Part shown: in pieces, positions 37,502 to 47,352 of the stretch
Layout of the letters: each line of letters begins with the position of its first letter
Numbering within the stretch: the first letter of the stretch is position 1
Source: Tsuneonella suprasediminis
GTDB taxonomy: Bacteria; Pseudomonadota; Alphaproteobacteria; Sphingomonadales; Sphingomonadaceae
DNA length: 64,000 bases
Direction: 5' to 3'
Assembly: GCF_003605755.1 (NCBI RefSeq)
Contig: NZ_RAHJ01000019.1
Coordinates: 62,001-126,000, forward strand
Notes under the pieces: model-generated
What the model was told of the DNA's origin: nothing
Databases searched by the model: none
What the model saw: the letters and a program-made list of their open reading frames with translations, nothing else
Made by a program: the position numbers and the translations under genes

Positions 37502-39808
37502 TCAGGCAAGCGATACAAAACTGTCGATCACCCGCTTTGATCCGGCCTGCTCGAATTCGATTTCGAGCTTGTTGCCATCCTGATCGGTCACAATCCCATA
37601 TCCGAACTTGTCATGGAACACCCGCTGACCGACAGCGATATCGGTGCGGGGTTTGGCGGCGAAACTGGCGACCGAACGGGTGGTTTCCTTCACCCGCTTT
37701 GGCGCGGCATCGTATCCGGTGGTCAGCGCCCGTTGCCAGCCGGGGCCACGTGCGTGCGAGCGATCCGGGCGGTTGCTGGAAACATGGGCAAAGGGATCGT
37801 CATGTTCGCTCAGCCCGGCGCGCCACAGCGAGGCACCGCCCGTTAGCGTCGATTCCTCGGTTATATGGTCGGCAGGCAGCTCCCCAACGAAACGGCTGGG
37901 TATGGAGCTGGTCCACTGGCCATAAATGCGCCGGTTGGCCGCGTGAAAGATCGTGCAGCGCCGCCGCGCGCGGGTGATCGCGACATATGCCAGTCGGCGC
38001 TCTTCCTCCAGACTGGCAAGACCGCCTTCGTCGAGCGAGCGCTGGCTGGGAAAAACGCCTTCTTCCCAGCCGGGCAGGAATACATGATCGAATTCCAGCC
38101 CTTTGGCAGCGTGCATCGTCATGATGGTGACCTTTTCGCCATCATCGGCGCGGTCGTTGTCCATCACCAGAGCGACGTGTTCCAGAAAATCGCCCAGCGT
38201 GTCGTACTCTTCCATTGCGCGCGCCAGTTCGGAGAGGTTTTCTGCCCTTCCGGCGCTTTCTGCTGTCTTGTCTGCCTGCAGCATCGCGTCGTACCCGCTT
38301 TCGTCCAGTACGGTGCGTAGGAGTTCGGATGGAGTGACAGTCTCTGCCAATTCGCGCCAATGGAGGAACTGCCCCATCAGCGCGGCAATGGTGGCCGAGG
38401 CCCGTTTGGGCAGTTCGTCGCTATCAGCCAACTGCAGCGACGCAGCGGCCAGCGGCAGGCCGGTGTTGCGCGCATGGCGATGCATCAGTTCCAGCGTCTT
38501 TGCACCAAGCCCGCGCTTGGGTTGGTTATAGATTCGCTCGAATGCCAGATCGTCCTGCGGTTGAGCGATGACGCGCAAATAGGCCAGCGCATCGCGAATT
38601 TCGGCGCGTTCGTAAAAACGAAAACCCCCGACAATCCGATAGTTAAGGCCGATTTGTATGAACCGGTCTTCGAATTCGCGCGTCTGGTACTGGGCGCGCA
38701 CCAGAATGGCCACGCGATCCAGCGGCAGACCTTCGCGCTCCAGACGCTCGATCTCTTCACCGACGCGGCGGGCTTCTTCCGGGCCGTCCCAGACGCCGAC
38801 GACACGGACTTTCTCTCCCGCCTCGACTTCCGTCCACAATGTTTTGCCGAGCCGTTCGCTGTTCTCACGGATCAGCCCCGATGCCGCAGCGAGAATATGC
38901 GGGGTGGAGCGATAGTTCTGCTCCAGCTTGATGACTTTCGCCCCCGGAAAATCCTTCTCAAATCGCAGGATATTGGCGACTTCCGCACCGCGCCAGGAAT
39001 AGATCGACTGATCGTCATCCCCCACCACGCAGATATTCTTGCGCTGCTGGGCCAGCAGGCGCAGCCACAGATACTGAACCTGATTGGTGTCCTGATATTC
39101 GTCCACCATGATATATTTGAAGCGCTGCTGATAATGGGCCAGCACCTCCGGCTCCCGCCGCAGGATATTCAGCATGTGCAGCAGCAGATCGCCAAAATCG
39201 CACGCATTCAGAGCCTTCAGCCGATCCTGATACAGACGATAGAAATGCTGGCCACGTCCGTTGGCATAGGCTTCGTTTTCGACCGCATCGAGATCGTCTG
39301 GATTGAGCCCGCGATTCTTCCATCGGTCGAGCAGCCCGGCGAACTGTCGGGCAGGCCAGCGCTTTTCATCCAGCCCCTGTTCGACGATCATCGCCTTCAG
39401 CAAGCGCAACTGATCGTCGGTGTCGATGATGGTATAGTTCGATTGCAGGCCGACCAGTTCGGCATGGCGGCGCAGCATCTTGGCGCCGATCGAATGGAAG
39501 GTACCGAGCCAGGGCATTCCCTCCACCGCCTCGCCGATATGGCCTGCGACACGTTCGCGCATCTCCCGCGCGGCCTTGTTGGTGAAGGTGACGCACAGGA
39601 TCTCGCTCGGCCACGCCCGGCGTGTTGCGACGAGGTGTGCAAGACGTGCGGTGAGCGCCGCAGTCTTGCCAGTGCCCGCTCCGGCCAGCATCAGCACCGG
39701 CCCTTCGGTGGTCAATACGGCTTCCCTCTGGGGCGGGTTCAGGCGCGCTGCATAGGAGGGAATCGGCGTGATCTCGCCGTCATTGGGGAGGGGGGTTATC
39801 TCAGTCAT
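37502..39808 (-). CDS. uvrD: UvrD/PcrA-type DNA helicase II
   Basis: A 768-residue superfamily 1 helicase that unwinds DNA 3' to 5' in repair and replication restart. Motifs include LNPPQREAV, GAGTGKTAALTAR (Walker A), CVTFTNKAAREM, VDEYQDTN, GDDDQSIYSWRGA, LEQNYRST, TMHAAKGLEFDHVF and VAITRARRR. The C-terminal ~50 residues (VGQRVFHDKFGYGIV) are the PcrA-type tail that interacts with RNA polymerase. The ATG at 39808 is favoured over the TTG just upstream. Single gene on the minus strand. Confidence 0.97.
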   Translation of the reverse strand: MTEITPLPNDGEITPIPSYAARLNPPQREAVLTTEGPVLMLAGAGTGKTAALTARLAHLVATRRAWPSEILCVTFTNKAAREMRERVAGHIGEAVEGMPWLGTFHSIGAKMLRRHAELVGLQSNYTIIDTDDQLRLLKAMIVEQGLDEKRWPARQFAGLLDRWKNRGLNPDDLDAVENEAYANGRGQHFYRLYQDRLKALNACDFGDLLLHMLNILRREPEVLAHYQQRFKYIMVDEYQDTNQVQYLWLRLLAQQRKNICVVGDDDQSIYSWRGAEVANILRFEKDFPGAKVIKLEQNYRSTPHILAAASGLIRENSERLGKTLWTEVEAGEKVRVVGVWDGPEEARRVGEEIERLEREGLPLDRVAILVRAQYQTREFEDRFIQIGLNYRIVGGFRFYERAEIRDALAYLRVIAQPQDDLAFERIYNQPKRGLGAKTLELMHRHARNTGLPLAAASLQLADSDELPKRASATIAALMGQFLHWRELAETVTPSELLRTVLDESGYDAMLQADKTAESAGRAENLSELARAMEEYDTLGDFLEHVALVMDNDRADDGEKVTIMTMHAAKGLEFDHVFLPGWEEGVFPSQRSLDEGGLASLEEERRLAYVAITRARRRCTIFHAANRRIYGQWTSSIPSRFVGELPADHITEESTLTGGASLWRAGLSEHDDPFAHVSSNRPDRSHARGPGWQRALTTGYDAAPKRVKETTRSVASFAAKPRTDIAVGQRVFHDKFGYGIVTDQDGNKLEIEFEQAGSKRVIDSFVSLA

Positions 39809-39918
39809 CAATCGGCGAACAACTAGGGAACATCGCGGGCGGGCGCAAGCCGGGGGCTGTGGAACCGCTTATGCAGCAAAACGTAGTGGGGGCAATGCAA
39901 TAAGCGGAGAATTGACCT

Positions 39919-40524
39919 ATGAAGAGCACATTGATTGCAACCGCCGCAGCACTTGCTCTGGCGATGCCCGCATCGGCAGCTTTTGCTCAGGACGAAACTG
40001 TTGTCGCCACCGACGCCAGCGGCGATGTCTTTGTTATGACCGACACGCAGCAGGCGGCCTACGATGGCTGGCCCGCCGAGCGGCAGACAGATTACGATAG
40101 CTGGCCGGACAACTATAAGGTCTATTACTGGACGCTCACCCCCACACAGCAAGATGGTTGGTGGGTGCTGACACCCGATCAGCGCGGCAAAGTTCTGGTT
40201 ATGACGCCCGAGCAACAGACCGCCGCATGGACTTCGATCACCGCACAGATGAACGGTGCCCCGCCGCCGGTCGCATCCGGCACCGCAGCTGCCGCCACGA
40301 CCGCCGCTGCCACGGCCAGCACCGCCGCGCCGCGTTTCGTGAGCGGCGAAGTGGTGCAGGCCACGCCCGCCGATGCCAGTCCGCCCAGTGGCGATTTGCC
40401 CGTCTGTTCCAAAAACCAGCAGGACAACTGCATCAATGCCTGGGAAGCCGGTAAACGAGGTAAGGGTGTGACCAAGCCGCTCGACCACTGGCCGGGCAAA
40501 CCCGCTAGCGAAATGAAAAAGTAG
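39919..40524 (+). CDS. Exported repeat-containing protein, paralogue 1
   Basis: A 201-residue protein with a signal peptide (MKSTLIATAAALALAMPASAAFA). The next 70 residues (QQAAYDGW to QQTAAW) align without gaps with the protein at 40754. Then a low-complexity Ala/Thr linker follows, and a C-terminal section with two cysteines (PVCSKNQQDNCINAWEAGKRG). The repeating pattern of tryptophan and tyrosine in short units is unusual. Function unknown. Monocistronic with its own terminator. Confidence 0.75.
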   Translation: MKSTLIATAAALALAMPASAAFAQDETVVATDASGDVFVMTDTQQAAYDGWPAERQTDYDSWPDNYKVYYWTLTPTQQDGWWVLTPDQRGKVLVMTPEQQTAAWTSITAQMNGAPPPVASGTAAAATTAAATASTAAPRFVSGEVVQATPADASPPSGDLPVCSKNQQDNCINAWEAGKRGKGVTKPLDHWPGKPASEMKK

Positions 40525-40558
40525 AATCCATTTCAGTCGCTTGAGACTGATGGAGAGG

Positions 40559-40594
40559 GCGGCGCTTCCCAATAAGGGAGGCGCCGTTTTCGTT
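40559..40594 (+). terminator. Terminator of paralogue 1
   Basis: CGGCGCTTCCC and GGGAGGCGCCG form an eleven-pair stem (one G-U) around AATAA, followed by four T. It starts 35 bases past the stop codon. Confidence 0.85.
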
Positions 40595-40697
40595 TGACCG
40601 CATAAATGCCACGGTAACCGGCTGGTCGACTGAGGGCTGCGGTGGGGCGATCAGCCTACGGATTGAGGTTTCTGCCATCAAACGCCAAACAGAATGG

Positions 40698-40720
40698 GTC
40701 TTCACGGGTGGGGTGAAGAC
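40698..40720. promoter_or_regulatory. Inverted repeat upstream of paralogue 2
   Basis: GTCTTCAC and GTGAAGAC are eight-base arms around seven bases, ending about 34 bases before the start codon at 40754. The place suggests an operator or a 5' UTR hairpin. Confidence 0.4.
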
Positions 40721-40753
40721 TGAGTGTTCGTTACGCAGGATTAGGAGTTAATA

Positions 40754-41149
40754 ATGCGTAATATAGTCAAAACACTGATGGTCGCCGCTATTGCCCTTCC
40801 GAGTGCCTCCGCTCTGGCGCAGGATGTCGATGCCGCTGCGGATGCCCCCGCAGCCGAAGCGCCTGCCGACGCCAGCGGGATGACCGCCGAGCAGAAGGCT
40901 GCATACGATGCGTGGACGCCTCAGGGTCGCGCAGCTTACGACAGCCTTGGCGCGGATGAGCAGACCTATTTCTGGACTCTGGCCGATAATCGCAAGGAAG
41001 CTTTCCTGCGACTTGCGCCCGATAGTCGTTCGGCGCTGATGTCCGTGCCCGAAAGCCAGCGGGAAGCTGCCTGGCAGCAGTTCGAATCCCGTGCGGAAGC
41101 GCTCGATGCATCGCCCAGCGACAGCGGCGAAACGCCTGACGCCAACTAA
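40754..41149 (+). CDS. Exported repeat-containing protein, paralogue 2
   Basis: A 131-residue protein with a signal peptide (ending PSASALAQ) and an Ala/Asp/Pro-rich linker. Residues from QKAAYDAW to SQREAAW align ungapped with paralogue 1 (identical positions include AAYD.W, YDS, Y.WTL, PD.R, PE.Q and AAW). It lacks the C-terminal cysteine section of paralogue 1. GGAG precedes the ATG at 40754. Function unknown. The stop is 14 bases from the rsmD end on the other strand. Confidence 0.8.
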   Translation: MRNIVKTLMVAAIALPSASALAQDVDAAADAPAAEAPADASGMTAEQKAAYDAWTPQGRAAYDSLGADEQTYFWTLADNRKEAFLRLAPDSRSALMSVPESQREAAWQQFESRAEALDASPSDSGETPDAN

Positions 41150-41163
41150 CCTCGCTTGATCGC

Positions 41164-41709
41164 TCAGGGCGCGCCGTGCAGCAGATGCAGCGCGGCGCGC
41201 CCGACTTTGCGGGTCGTGCTCAGCGCCAGAGATTTCACCGCCGGGTCTTCCTTCGCGCCGGTTTCCAGAGCGACCCATGTCGCTTCGCCTATCCAGCCCA
41301 GCCGGTGCAGCCGGTCGAGCGCCACTGCGCCCGCGCCGGTATCATAGGGCGGGTCGAGCAGGATAAGATCGTATGTCTTTTTGGCCGGGCCAAGCGCCAT
41401 GACCGAACCGGCGCGCACTTCACACCGGGGGCGGGCGTCGAGCGATGCGATATTCGCACGGATTGCTTTCAGTGCGGCATCGTCCTGTTCGACGAACAGG
41501 CACGAGGCGGCCCCGCGCGAAAGAGCTTCGAACCCCAGCGCGCCGGAACCAGCGAAAAGGTCGGCCACCGCCAACCCTTCGAAATCGCCAACCCGACTGG
41601 TGAGCATGTTGAACAGTGTTTCGCGTGTCCGATCGGCGGTGGGCCGTGTCGCTTCCCCTTTGGGCGCGACAAGTTTGCGACCGCGCCATTCGCCAGCAAT
41701 GATCCTCAT
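41164..41709 (-). CDS. rsmD: 16S rRNA (guanine966-N2)-methyltransferase RsmD
   Basis: A 181-residue SAM methyltransferase acting on G966 of 16S rRNA. Markers are the start MRIIAGEWRGRKL, RPTADRTRETLFNML, the SAM site VADLFAGSGALGFEALSRGA, and the catalytic LLDPPY. The ATG at 41709 overlaps the stop of the pseudouridine synthase gene (ATGA), so the two rRNA-modifying enzymes are translationally coupled. Confidence 0.95.
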   Translation of the reverse strand: MRIIAGEWRGRKLVAPKGEATRPTADRTRETLFNMLTSRVGDFEGLAVADLFAGSGALGFEALSRGAASCLFVEQDDAALKAIRANIASLDARPRCEVRAGSVMALGPAKKTYDLILLDPPYDTGAGAVALDRLHRLGWIGEATWVALETGAKEDPAVKSLALSTTRKVGRAALHLLHGAP

Positions 41710-42467
41710 TTGTTTTCGCGGCCCAACTGTTTGCGTAACCGTTCGACCTGAAGCTGCGGAATTTCCATCGCAGTACCGCGTGGCATATCGCCCAGTTCGA
41801 AGGGGCCATATCCGACGCGGATCAGGCGGTTCACTTCCAGCCCGAGATGTTCGAGCACGCGGCGCACCTCGCGGTTTTTGCCTTCGGTAATGCTCATCAC
41901 GATCCACTGGTTGCGGCCGGTGCGCCGCTCCATATCGGCATCGATCCGGCCATAATGCATCCCGTCGATAGTGACGCCTTCGATCAGCGCTTCCAGTTGA
42001 TCCTGTGTCACATCACCGAAAGCGCGGGCGCGATATGTGCGCGGTACATTCGATGACGGCAGTTCCAGCGCGCGCTTCAGTTCGCCGTCGTTGGTCAGCA
42101 GCAGCAGACCTTCGGTATTCATGTCGAGCCGCCCAATCGGCATCAGCCGCGGTGTACCCTTCGGCAAAGCATTGCGCAAAGCGGTGTAGATAGTGGGGCG
42201 GCCCTTTGGGTCGTATTCGGCGGTAATCAGCCCGGTGGGCTTGTGAAAGGCGAATACGCGGGTCGGTTCGGCGCGGCCCACCGGCTTGCCATCGACCGTC
42301 ACCCCTTTGAGGTTGGGAATGATCGTGGCCGGGGTTTCCAGCACTTTACCGTCGATGGCGACGCGACCGGCATCGATCATACGTTCGACCTCGCGTCGAC
42401 TGGCGATACCCGCGCGGGCGAGGAGTTTTGCGATGCGTTCGCCCTGAGGCCGGTCCGACTGTGACAT
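41706..42467 (-). CDS. Pseudouridine synthase, RluB/RsuA type
   Basis: A 253-residue rRNA pseudouridine synthase. An N-terminal S4 RNA-binding domain (ERIAKLLARAGIASRREVERMI) is followed by the catalytic RLDMNTEGLLLLTNDG, whose aspartate is the catalytic one, and the late motif GKNREVRRVLEHLGL. RluB (23S U2605) fits the longer S4 layout better than RsuA, but the target base is inferred. It starts at 42467, 18 bases after the Rieske gene stop. Confidence 0.92.
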   Translation of the reverse strand: MSQSDRPQGERIAKLLARAGIASRREVERMIDAGRVAIDGKVLETPATIIPNLKGVTVDGKPVGRAEPTRVFAFHKPTGLITAEYDPKGRPTIYTALRNALPKGTPRLMPIGRLDMNTEGLLLLTNDGELKRALELPSSNVPRTYRARAFGDVTQDQLEALIEGVTIDGMHYGRIDADMERRTGRNQWIVMSITEGKNREVRRVLEHLGLEVNRLIRVGYGPFELGDMPRGTAMEIPQLQVERLRKQLGRENK

Positions 42468-42485
42468 GGCGCGCGCGTTAGGCCT

Positions 42486-43643
42486 TCAATTGGCTGCGCG
42501 CAACGCCTCGCTCACCGTCTGGTGGAAGCGGTGGATGCCGGTTTCCAGTGTGCCGAGGGTTATTTCACTGACCACTCCGGTCTCCAGCCCCTGTTGCCCC
42601 AGCTCGGCTGCGCGAAAATCTTCGCTGGCAAATACCCCTCCGTCGAGCAAAGCCCAGCTGCGTTCCCAATGCTCACGTGCCTTGTCGGACGCGGGCGCTT
42701 CGGGGATCAACATGAAGTCTTCCACCAACGTGCAGTCGTGTGACTGCGGCATCAGGACCATTACATTGATATAGTCGGGGCTTGGAATGATAACGGTGGC
42801 GGGCAATAGCTGGTACGCAAACGTCACGAACCGGCGCACCGCCGCCATATCGGTCAGATCCACGCCATCCAGTTCCTCCGCGCGGCCAACAGCAGAGCGG
42901 GCATGGGGACCGATCATATCGCCGCTGGTCACGCCATCTTTGAAAAACGGCGCAATCGTTTTCGCGTGCAGACGCAGCACATGGTAACTTTCGAGGAAGG
43001 CATCCATGATGAGCTTCCAGTTGCCGCGCACGGTATGCGTTTTCCGGCGGAACAGGAAATGATCCTGAGCCCCGAACGCGGCCATGTCTTCGCCCACTTG
43101 CTGAGCATGGGTGAAATCGGCGCTGTCGAATGGCGAAAACCAGATCAGTCCACCGGTTTCGCAACTGGGTAGTTCGACGAGGGAGAACTCGCTTTTGTCC
43201 ATGCCGGGAAAGGTTTCCGGCCGGGGCAGGGCGATCAACCCGCCATCGAGGCGATATGTCCACGCATGATATGGGCACACCAACCGCGCGGCACACTGCG
43301 CCTCGGTTCCTTCGACCAGCCGGGTTCCGCGGTGTCGACAGACATTGTGGAACACATGTATCTGCCCCGCTTTGTCCCGCGTGAGCAGCAGTTGCCGGCC
43401 GGTGGCATCGTGCGGCACGACCATACCCGATTCGGGCAGCAGAGCGCTCGGTGCGATAACCTGTGGTAGTCGGTCGAACAAAGCTGCCTTCTCGCGCGCG
43501 AAATGCGCGGGGTCGGTGTAAACATCTGCCGGAACCGTAGTGATGCCGATTTCACTGCGCTGTTCCCCACGCGCGACGGCCTGAGCCAATGCAAGCTGGC
43601 CAGCTGTGGGTTTTTTCCCCGGAGCGGTGATGGTCTGTGCCAT
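42486..43643 (-). CDS. Rieske-type aromatic ring-hydroxylating dioxygenase alpha subunit
   Basis: A 385-residue protein. Rieske 2Fe-2S ligands are Cys102/His104 (VCRHRG) and Cys123/His126 (LVCPYHAW). Mononuclear iron ligands are probably His221 and His226 in FLESYHVLRLH. No beta subunit, ferredoxin or reductase gene is adjacent, so it may act with a distant electron chain. The substrate is unknown; related sphingomonad genes are called phenylpropionate- or choline-type oxygenases. Divergent from the AmpG-type gene. Confidence 0.9.
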   Translation of the reverse strand: MAQTITAPGKKPTAGQLALAQAVARGEQRSEIGITTVPADVYTDPAHFAREKAALFDRLPQVIAPSALLPESGMVVPHDATGRQLLLTRDKAGQIHVFHNVCRHRGTRLVEGTEAQCAARLVCPYHAWTYRLDGGLIALPRPETFPGMDKSEFSLVELPSCETGGLIWFSPFDSADFTHAQQVGEDMAAFGAQDHFLFRRKTHTVRGNWKLIMDAFLESYHVLRLHAKTIAPFFKDGVTSGDMIGPHARSAVGRAEELDGVDLTDMAAVRRFVTFAYQLLPATVIIPSPDYINVMVLMPQSHDCTLVEDFMLIPEAPASDKAREHWERSWALLDGGVFASEDFRAAELGQQGLETGVVSEITLGTLETGIHRFHQTVSEALRAAN

Positions 43644-43718
43644 TGCGACGCTTCCTTAATCCTCTCTCGTTGGTCTAAGTGTCGCACGAAACCTGTTAAA
43701 CGTGAAGGACGCTAGGGA

Positions 43719-45059
43719 ATGGCCGAAACGATATCCGACGAACGGCGCAGCCTGTGGGATTCGGTGCGGCCATATCTGGAGAAAGAGTCGCTGGCGGCGT
43801 TCTTTCTGGGCGTGTCGTCCGGTTTTCCGTTTGCGCTGCTGGCCTCCACGCTGACTACGCGACTGGCGCAGGATGGCATCGAGAAATCGACCATCACGGC
43901 GTTCACGCTGGCATTCTTCGTTTATAACCTCAAACCGCTGTGGGCGTGGATTATAGACGGCGTCCGTTTGCCGGTCATCGGCGCAATGGGGCAGCGCGTG
44001 TCATGGATGTGTGTCACGGGGGTGCTGGTGATCGCGGCGGTGATCAATCTCGCTCTGTCCGATCCGCAAGGGGACATATACTGGACAGCGACCAGCGCGG
44101 TTCTGCTGGGCCTCGCCGGGGCGAGCTTCGATATCGTGATCGATGCATATCGCATCGAAACGCTCAAACCGTATCAACTCGGCACGGGTTCGGGGATGAG
44201 CCAATATGGTTGGCGTATCGGGGCCGCGGCGGCCGGCGCGCTCGCGCTGGTTGTGGCGAGCCGCATGGGGTGGAGCGCAGCGTATATGGTGTGCGCTGTG
44301 TTCGCGCTGCCTGCCATGATCACTGCGCTGGTTCTGGGCGAACCGGAGCGGCGCAAAGTCGTGGCCCAGAAACGATCGATAGACGAAATCTGGCAGTCGA
44401 TCGCCGGTCCGTTTGCGGAATTTTTCCGGCGCAGTGGCGCGTGGCTGGTGCTGGCATTTATCCTTGTTCACAAAATCGGCGACACCTTGGCGAACCTGAC
44501 GTTCCGCCTGTTGTTCGACGATCTGGGGTTCAGCAATGATGAAATCGCGCTGTACGATGTCGGCGTGGGCTTCTGGGCGCTGATCATCGGCGTGTTTGTG
44601 GGCGGGATTATCTACGCCAAACTGGGTCTCAAGCGGTCCGTGCTGATCGCACTGATCCTGATGGCGGTGTCGAACCTCAGCTTCGCTTTGCTCGCGGCTG
44701 CGGGGCATTCGAATATCGGCATGGCTGGGGCGATCGGATTTGAAAACTTCGCCAGCGGCTATGGCGGTGTCGTGGTTGTCGCCTATTTCTCGGCGCTGTG
44801 TGATCTTCGCTTTACCGCGGCGCAGTATGCGCTGATCAGCGCGGCGGCGAGCGCGGTGGGGCGGTTCCTGACAGGCACGACCGCAGGATCGCTGATCGAG
44901 GCGTTCGGTTATGTCGATTTCTACCTGCTGACCACGGTTTTGGCGCTGCCGGGGATCGTGCTGTTCTGGTGGATGATGCGAACCGGACTGGTCGATGCCG
45001 CGATGGGCACCGCCGGAGAAGTGGGGGAAGGCGACGCGCGGAACGATCCGGCGGTGTAG
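43719..45059 (+). CDS. AmpG-type muropeptide permease (MFS)
   Basis: A 446-residue inner-membrane protein with about 12 membrane segments. AmpG-like features include FFLGVSSGFPFALLASTL near the N-terminus, ASFDIVIDAYRIETL and QYGWRIGAAAAGAL. AmpG imports anhydro-muropeptides for cell wall recycling and can lead to beta-lactamase induction. No ampC or ampD is seen here, but the window also holds a lytic transglycosylase that produces its substrates. Confidence 0.88.
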   Translation: MAETISDERRSLWDSVRPYLEKESLAAFFLGVSSGFPFALLASTLTTRLAQDGIEKSTITAFTLAFFVYNLKPLWAWIIDGVRLPVIGAMGQRVSWMCVTGVLVIAAVINLALSDPQGDIYWTATSAVLLGLAGASFDIVIDAYRIETLKPYQLGTGSGMSQYGWRIGAAAAGALALVVASRMGWSAAYMVCAVFALPAMITALVLGEPERRKVVAQKRSIDEIWQSIAGPFAEFFRRSGAWLVLAFILVHKIGDTLANLTFRLLFDDLGFSNDEIALYDVGVGFWALIIGVFVGGIIYAKLGLKRSVLIALILMAVSNLSFALLAAAGHSNIGMAGAIGFENFASGYGGVVVVAYFSALCDLRFTAAQYALISAAASAVGRFLTGTTAGSLIEAFGYVDFYLLTTVLALPGIVLFWWMMRTGLVDAAMGTAGEVGEGDARNDPAV

Positions 45060-45105
45060 GGGTGACCCGGTCGGCGCAGCCTTTCGGTCGCGCCGATTAC
45101 CCCGA

Positions 45106-46401
45106 TCAGTCCGGCAGCTCTCCGTTCAGTCTGAGCACTTCGCCCGCGAGGTAGAGTGACCCGGCGATAAGAACTGGCGCACCGTCCGAACCGATTGCGG
45201 TGAGCGCATCCGAAACCGACTCTGCCGCAACGGCGTCCGCACCAAAGGCAGTCGCATCATGCGCCTCGCTGCCAGGAATGGGCACAACGGTCAGGCTGGC
45301 CAGTCTGTCTGCCAGCGGGTTGACGATTGCTTCTGGATCTTTGTTCACCAGCATCCCGATGACCAGATGAACCGGGCCGGGAAAATGGCGGGCGATAGCG
45401 GCGCCGGCATCGGGATTATGGCCCCCGTCTAGCCACAGGTCGTGCCCCGGCACCAGCGCGGCGAGCGGGCCGTGCGACAGGCGCTGCAGGCGCGCGGGCC
45501 ATTTTGCGGCGCGCAACCCCTGTTTCATTGCCGCATGGCTCACAACCAAGCTATCCTGATGGCGCAACATAGCGATGGCGAGCGCAGCATTATCGGCCTG
45601 ATGCGCGCCGGGAAGAGCGGGCAGGGGGAGGGAAAGGGCGCCCGCCTTGTCAGAATATTCGAGCCCATCCTCGCTCGTGCGGGCATCCCATTCGTACCCG
45701 CGCATTTTCAGTCTCGCACCCACACGGGTGGCAGTTTGCGTCACGGCAAGCGCGGCGGCGGCCGGGTATCTCTGCGTGACCAGAGGCGTTCCTGGGCGGG
45801 CAATACCCGCTTTCTCGAACGCGATTCGTGCGAGAGGTTCGGTTGGAGTGCCTTCTTCCGGGGAGAGCAGAAACGCCTCATGGTCGAGGCCGAGGCTTGC
45901 GATCCCGCACACAGCCGGATGTTCGATCACGTTCGTGGCATCGAACCGCCCGCCCAGACCCACCTCAACAATACAGGCATCGGCAGGATGCCGGGCGAAG
46001 GCGAGGAAGGTTGCAGCGGTGGTGACTTCGAAAAAACTGGGAGAGAGGTCTTCACCTGCATCCAGCACTTCGCGCAATAATCCCGCCAGTTCGGCATTGG
46101 AAATCAACTTGCCTGCGATGCGGATGCGTTCGTTATAACGCACCAGATGCGGTTTGGTCGCGGTATGTACCGTCAATCCCTCTGCTTCGAGGATATAGCG
46201 CAAGTAAGTGCAGGTGGACCCTTTGCCATTGGTGCCCGACACATGGAACACGGGCGGCAAGCGATCCTGCGGGTTGTCCAGCCGCGCCAGCAATGCGCGG
46301 ATCGTTTCCAGCCCCAGTCGCCCCTGTGGCAGCGATAGTTTCGCCAGCCGGTCCAGTTGGTCCCGAACTGCCGGATCGTCCGATCGTGCAAAATCTTTCA
46401 T
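45106..46401 (-). CDS. folC: Bifunctional folylpolyglutamate / dihydrofolate synthase
   Basis: A 431-residue enzyme of the Mur ligase family that adds glutamate to folates. Visible parts are the P-loop SGTNGKGSTCTYL near residue 55, the Omega-loop region TKPHLVRYNERIRI, EVGLGGRFDATNV, and LDGGHNPDAG. The ATG at 46401 is 34 bases from the accD stop, and the accD-folC neighbourhood is widespread in proteobacteria. Last gene of the trp-acc-fol series. Confidence 0.95.
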   Translation of the reverse strand: MKDFARSDDPAVRDQLDRLAKLSLPQGRLGLETIRALLARLDNPQDRLPPVFHVSGTNGKGSTCTYLRYILEAEGLTVHTATKPHLVRYNERIRIAGKLISNAELAGLLREVLDAGEDLSPSFFEVTTAATFLAFARHPADACIVEVGLGGRFDATNVIEHPAVCGIASLGLDHEAFLLSPEEGTPTEPLARIAFEKAGIARPGTPLVTQRYPAAAALAVTQTATRVGARLKMRGYEWDARTSEDGLEYSDKAGALSLPLPALPGAHQADNAALAIAMLRHQDSLVVSHAAMKQGLRAAKWPARLQRLSHGPLAALVPGHDLWLDGGHNPDAGAAIARHFPGPVHLVIGMLVNKDPEAIVNPLADRLASLTVVPIPGSEAHDATAFGADAVAAESVSDALTAIGSDGAPVLIAGSLYLAGEVLRLNGELPD

Positions 46402-46435
46402 CGCAAGCCCCTCCCGATCTGGAGAGGGGGCTGGG

Positions 46436-47284
46436 TCACGCGGCCTTCGCGGGCTGGAGGTAATCGAGCAGTGTCGCCAGCCGTTCTTTCAGTTCAGCAC
46501 GCGGCACGACCATATCGACCATCCCGTGTTTGTGCAGATATTCGGCGCGCTGGAACCCTTCGGGCAGTTGCTCGCGAATGGTGTCCTGAATCACGCGTTG
46601 CCCGGCAAACCCGATCAATGCGCCCGGTTCGGCCACATGAATGTCGCCCAGCATGGCGTAACTGGCTGTAACGCCGCCGGTAGTGGGATCGGTCAGCACG
46701 ACGATATAGGGCAGGCCCGCTTCCCTCAGCCGACGCGTCATAACCGTCGCCTTGGGCATCTGCATCAGGCTCAGGATACCTTCCTGCATCCGCGCGCCGC
46801 CAGCTGCGGTGCAGACGATATAGCCGCAACCGCGAGCCAGCGCCTGCTCCGCACCGGCGCAGAATGCAGCGCCTACAGCCATGCCCATGCTGCCGCCCAT
46901 GAAGCTGAAATCCTGAACCCCGACAACGGCAGGGCGCCCATCGATGGAGCCCGAACCGACGCTGAACGCATCGCGGTGCGGATTCTTGGCGCGTGCCTGT
47001 TTGATGCGGTCGGCATATTTCTTGGTATCGCGGAACTTGAGCGGATCTTCATGCACTTCGGGCTGGGGGAGCAGTTCGAACCCTTCGTCGAGCAGCTGCG
47101 CCAGCCGCGTATCGGCATTGATCCGGCCATGATGGCCACAACGCGGGCATACCGACAGGTTCTCTTCGTATTCTTTGACGAAAAGCATTTCCTGGCAACT
47201 GGGGCACTTGATCCACAGATTGTCAGGCGTCTCGCGCTTGGCAACGAACGGCAGCGAGTTGCGGACGCGGGTGAGCCAGCTCAT
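46436..47284 (-). CDS. accD: Acetyl-CoA carboxylase carboxyltransferase subunit beta
   Basis: A 282-residue subunit of the carboxyltransferase that makes malonyl-CoA, the first step of fatty acid synthesis. The N-terminal zinc ribbon has Cys27, Cys30, Cys46 and Cys49 (CPSC, CPRC). The crotonase-fold core has [10 protein letters not shown] and GGARMQEG. Needs AccA, not in this window. Lies 68 bases downstream of trpA and 34 bases upstream of folC, forming the usual trpA-accD-folC order. Confidence 0.97.
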   Translation of the reverse strand: MSWLTRVRNSLPFVAKRETPDNLWIKCPSCQEMLFVKEYEENLSVCPRCGHHGRINADTRLAQLLDEGFELLPQPEVHEDPLKFRDTKKYADRIKQARAKNPHRDAFSVGSGSIDGRPAVVGVQDFSFMGGSMGMAVGAAFCAGAEQALARGCGYIVCTAAGGARMQEGILSLMQMPKATVMTRRLREAGLPYIVVLTDPTTGGVTASYAMLGDIHVAEPGALIGFAGQRVIQDTIREQLPEGFQRAEYLHKHGMVDMVVPRAELKERLATLLDYLQPAKAA

Positions 47285-47352
47285 TTCATTCGACCTTTTT
47301 GATTTCTCGTCATCGCGGACCTAGCGCAACACTTGCTCCGCCGAAAGACGGA

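Noticed and set aside
38360-39826. Open frame of 488 codons on the plus strand
   Set aside because: It is antisense to uvrD, which has every helicase motif.
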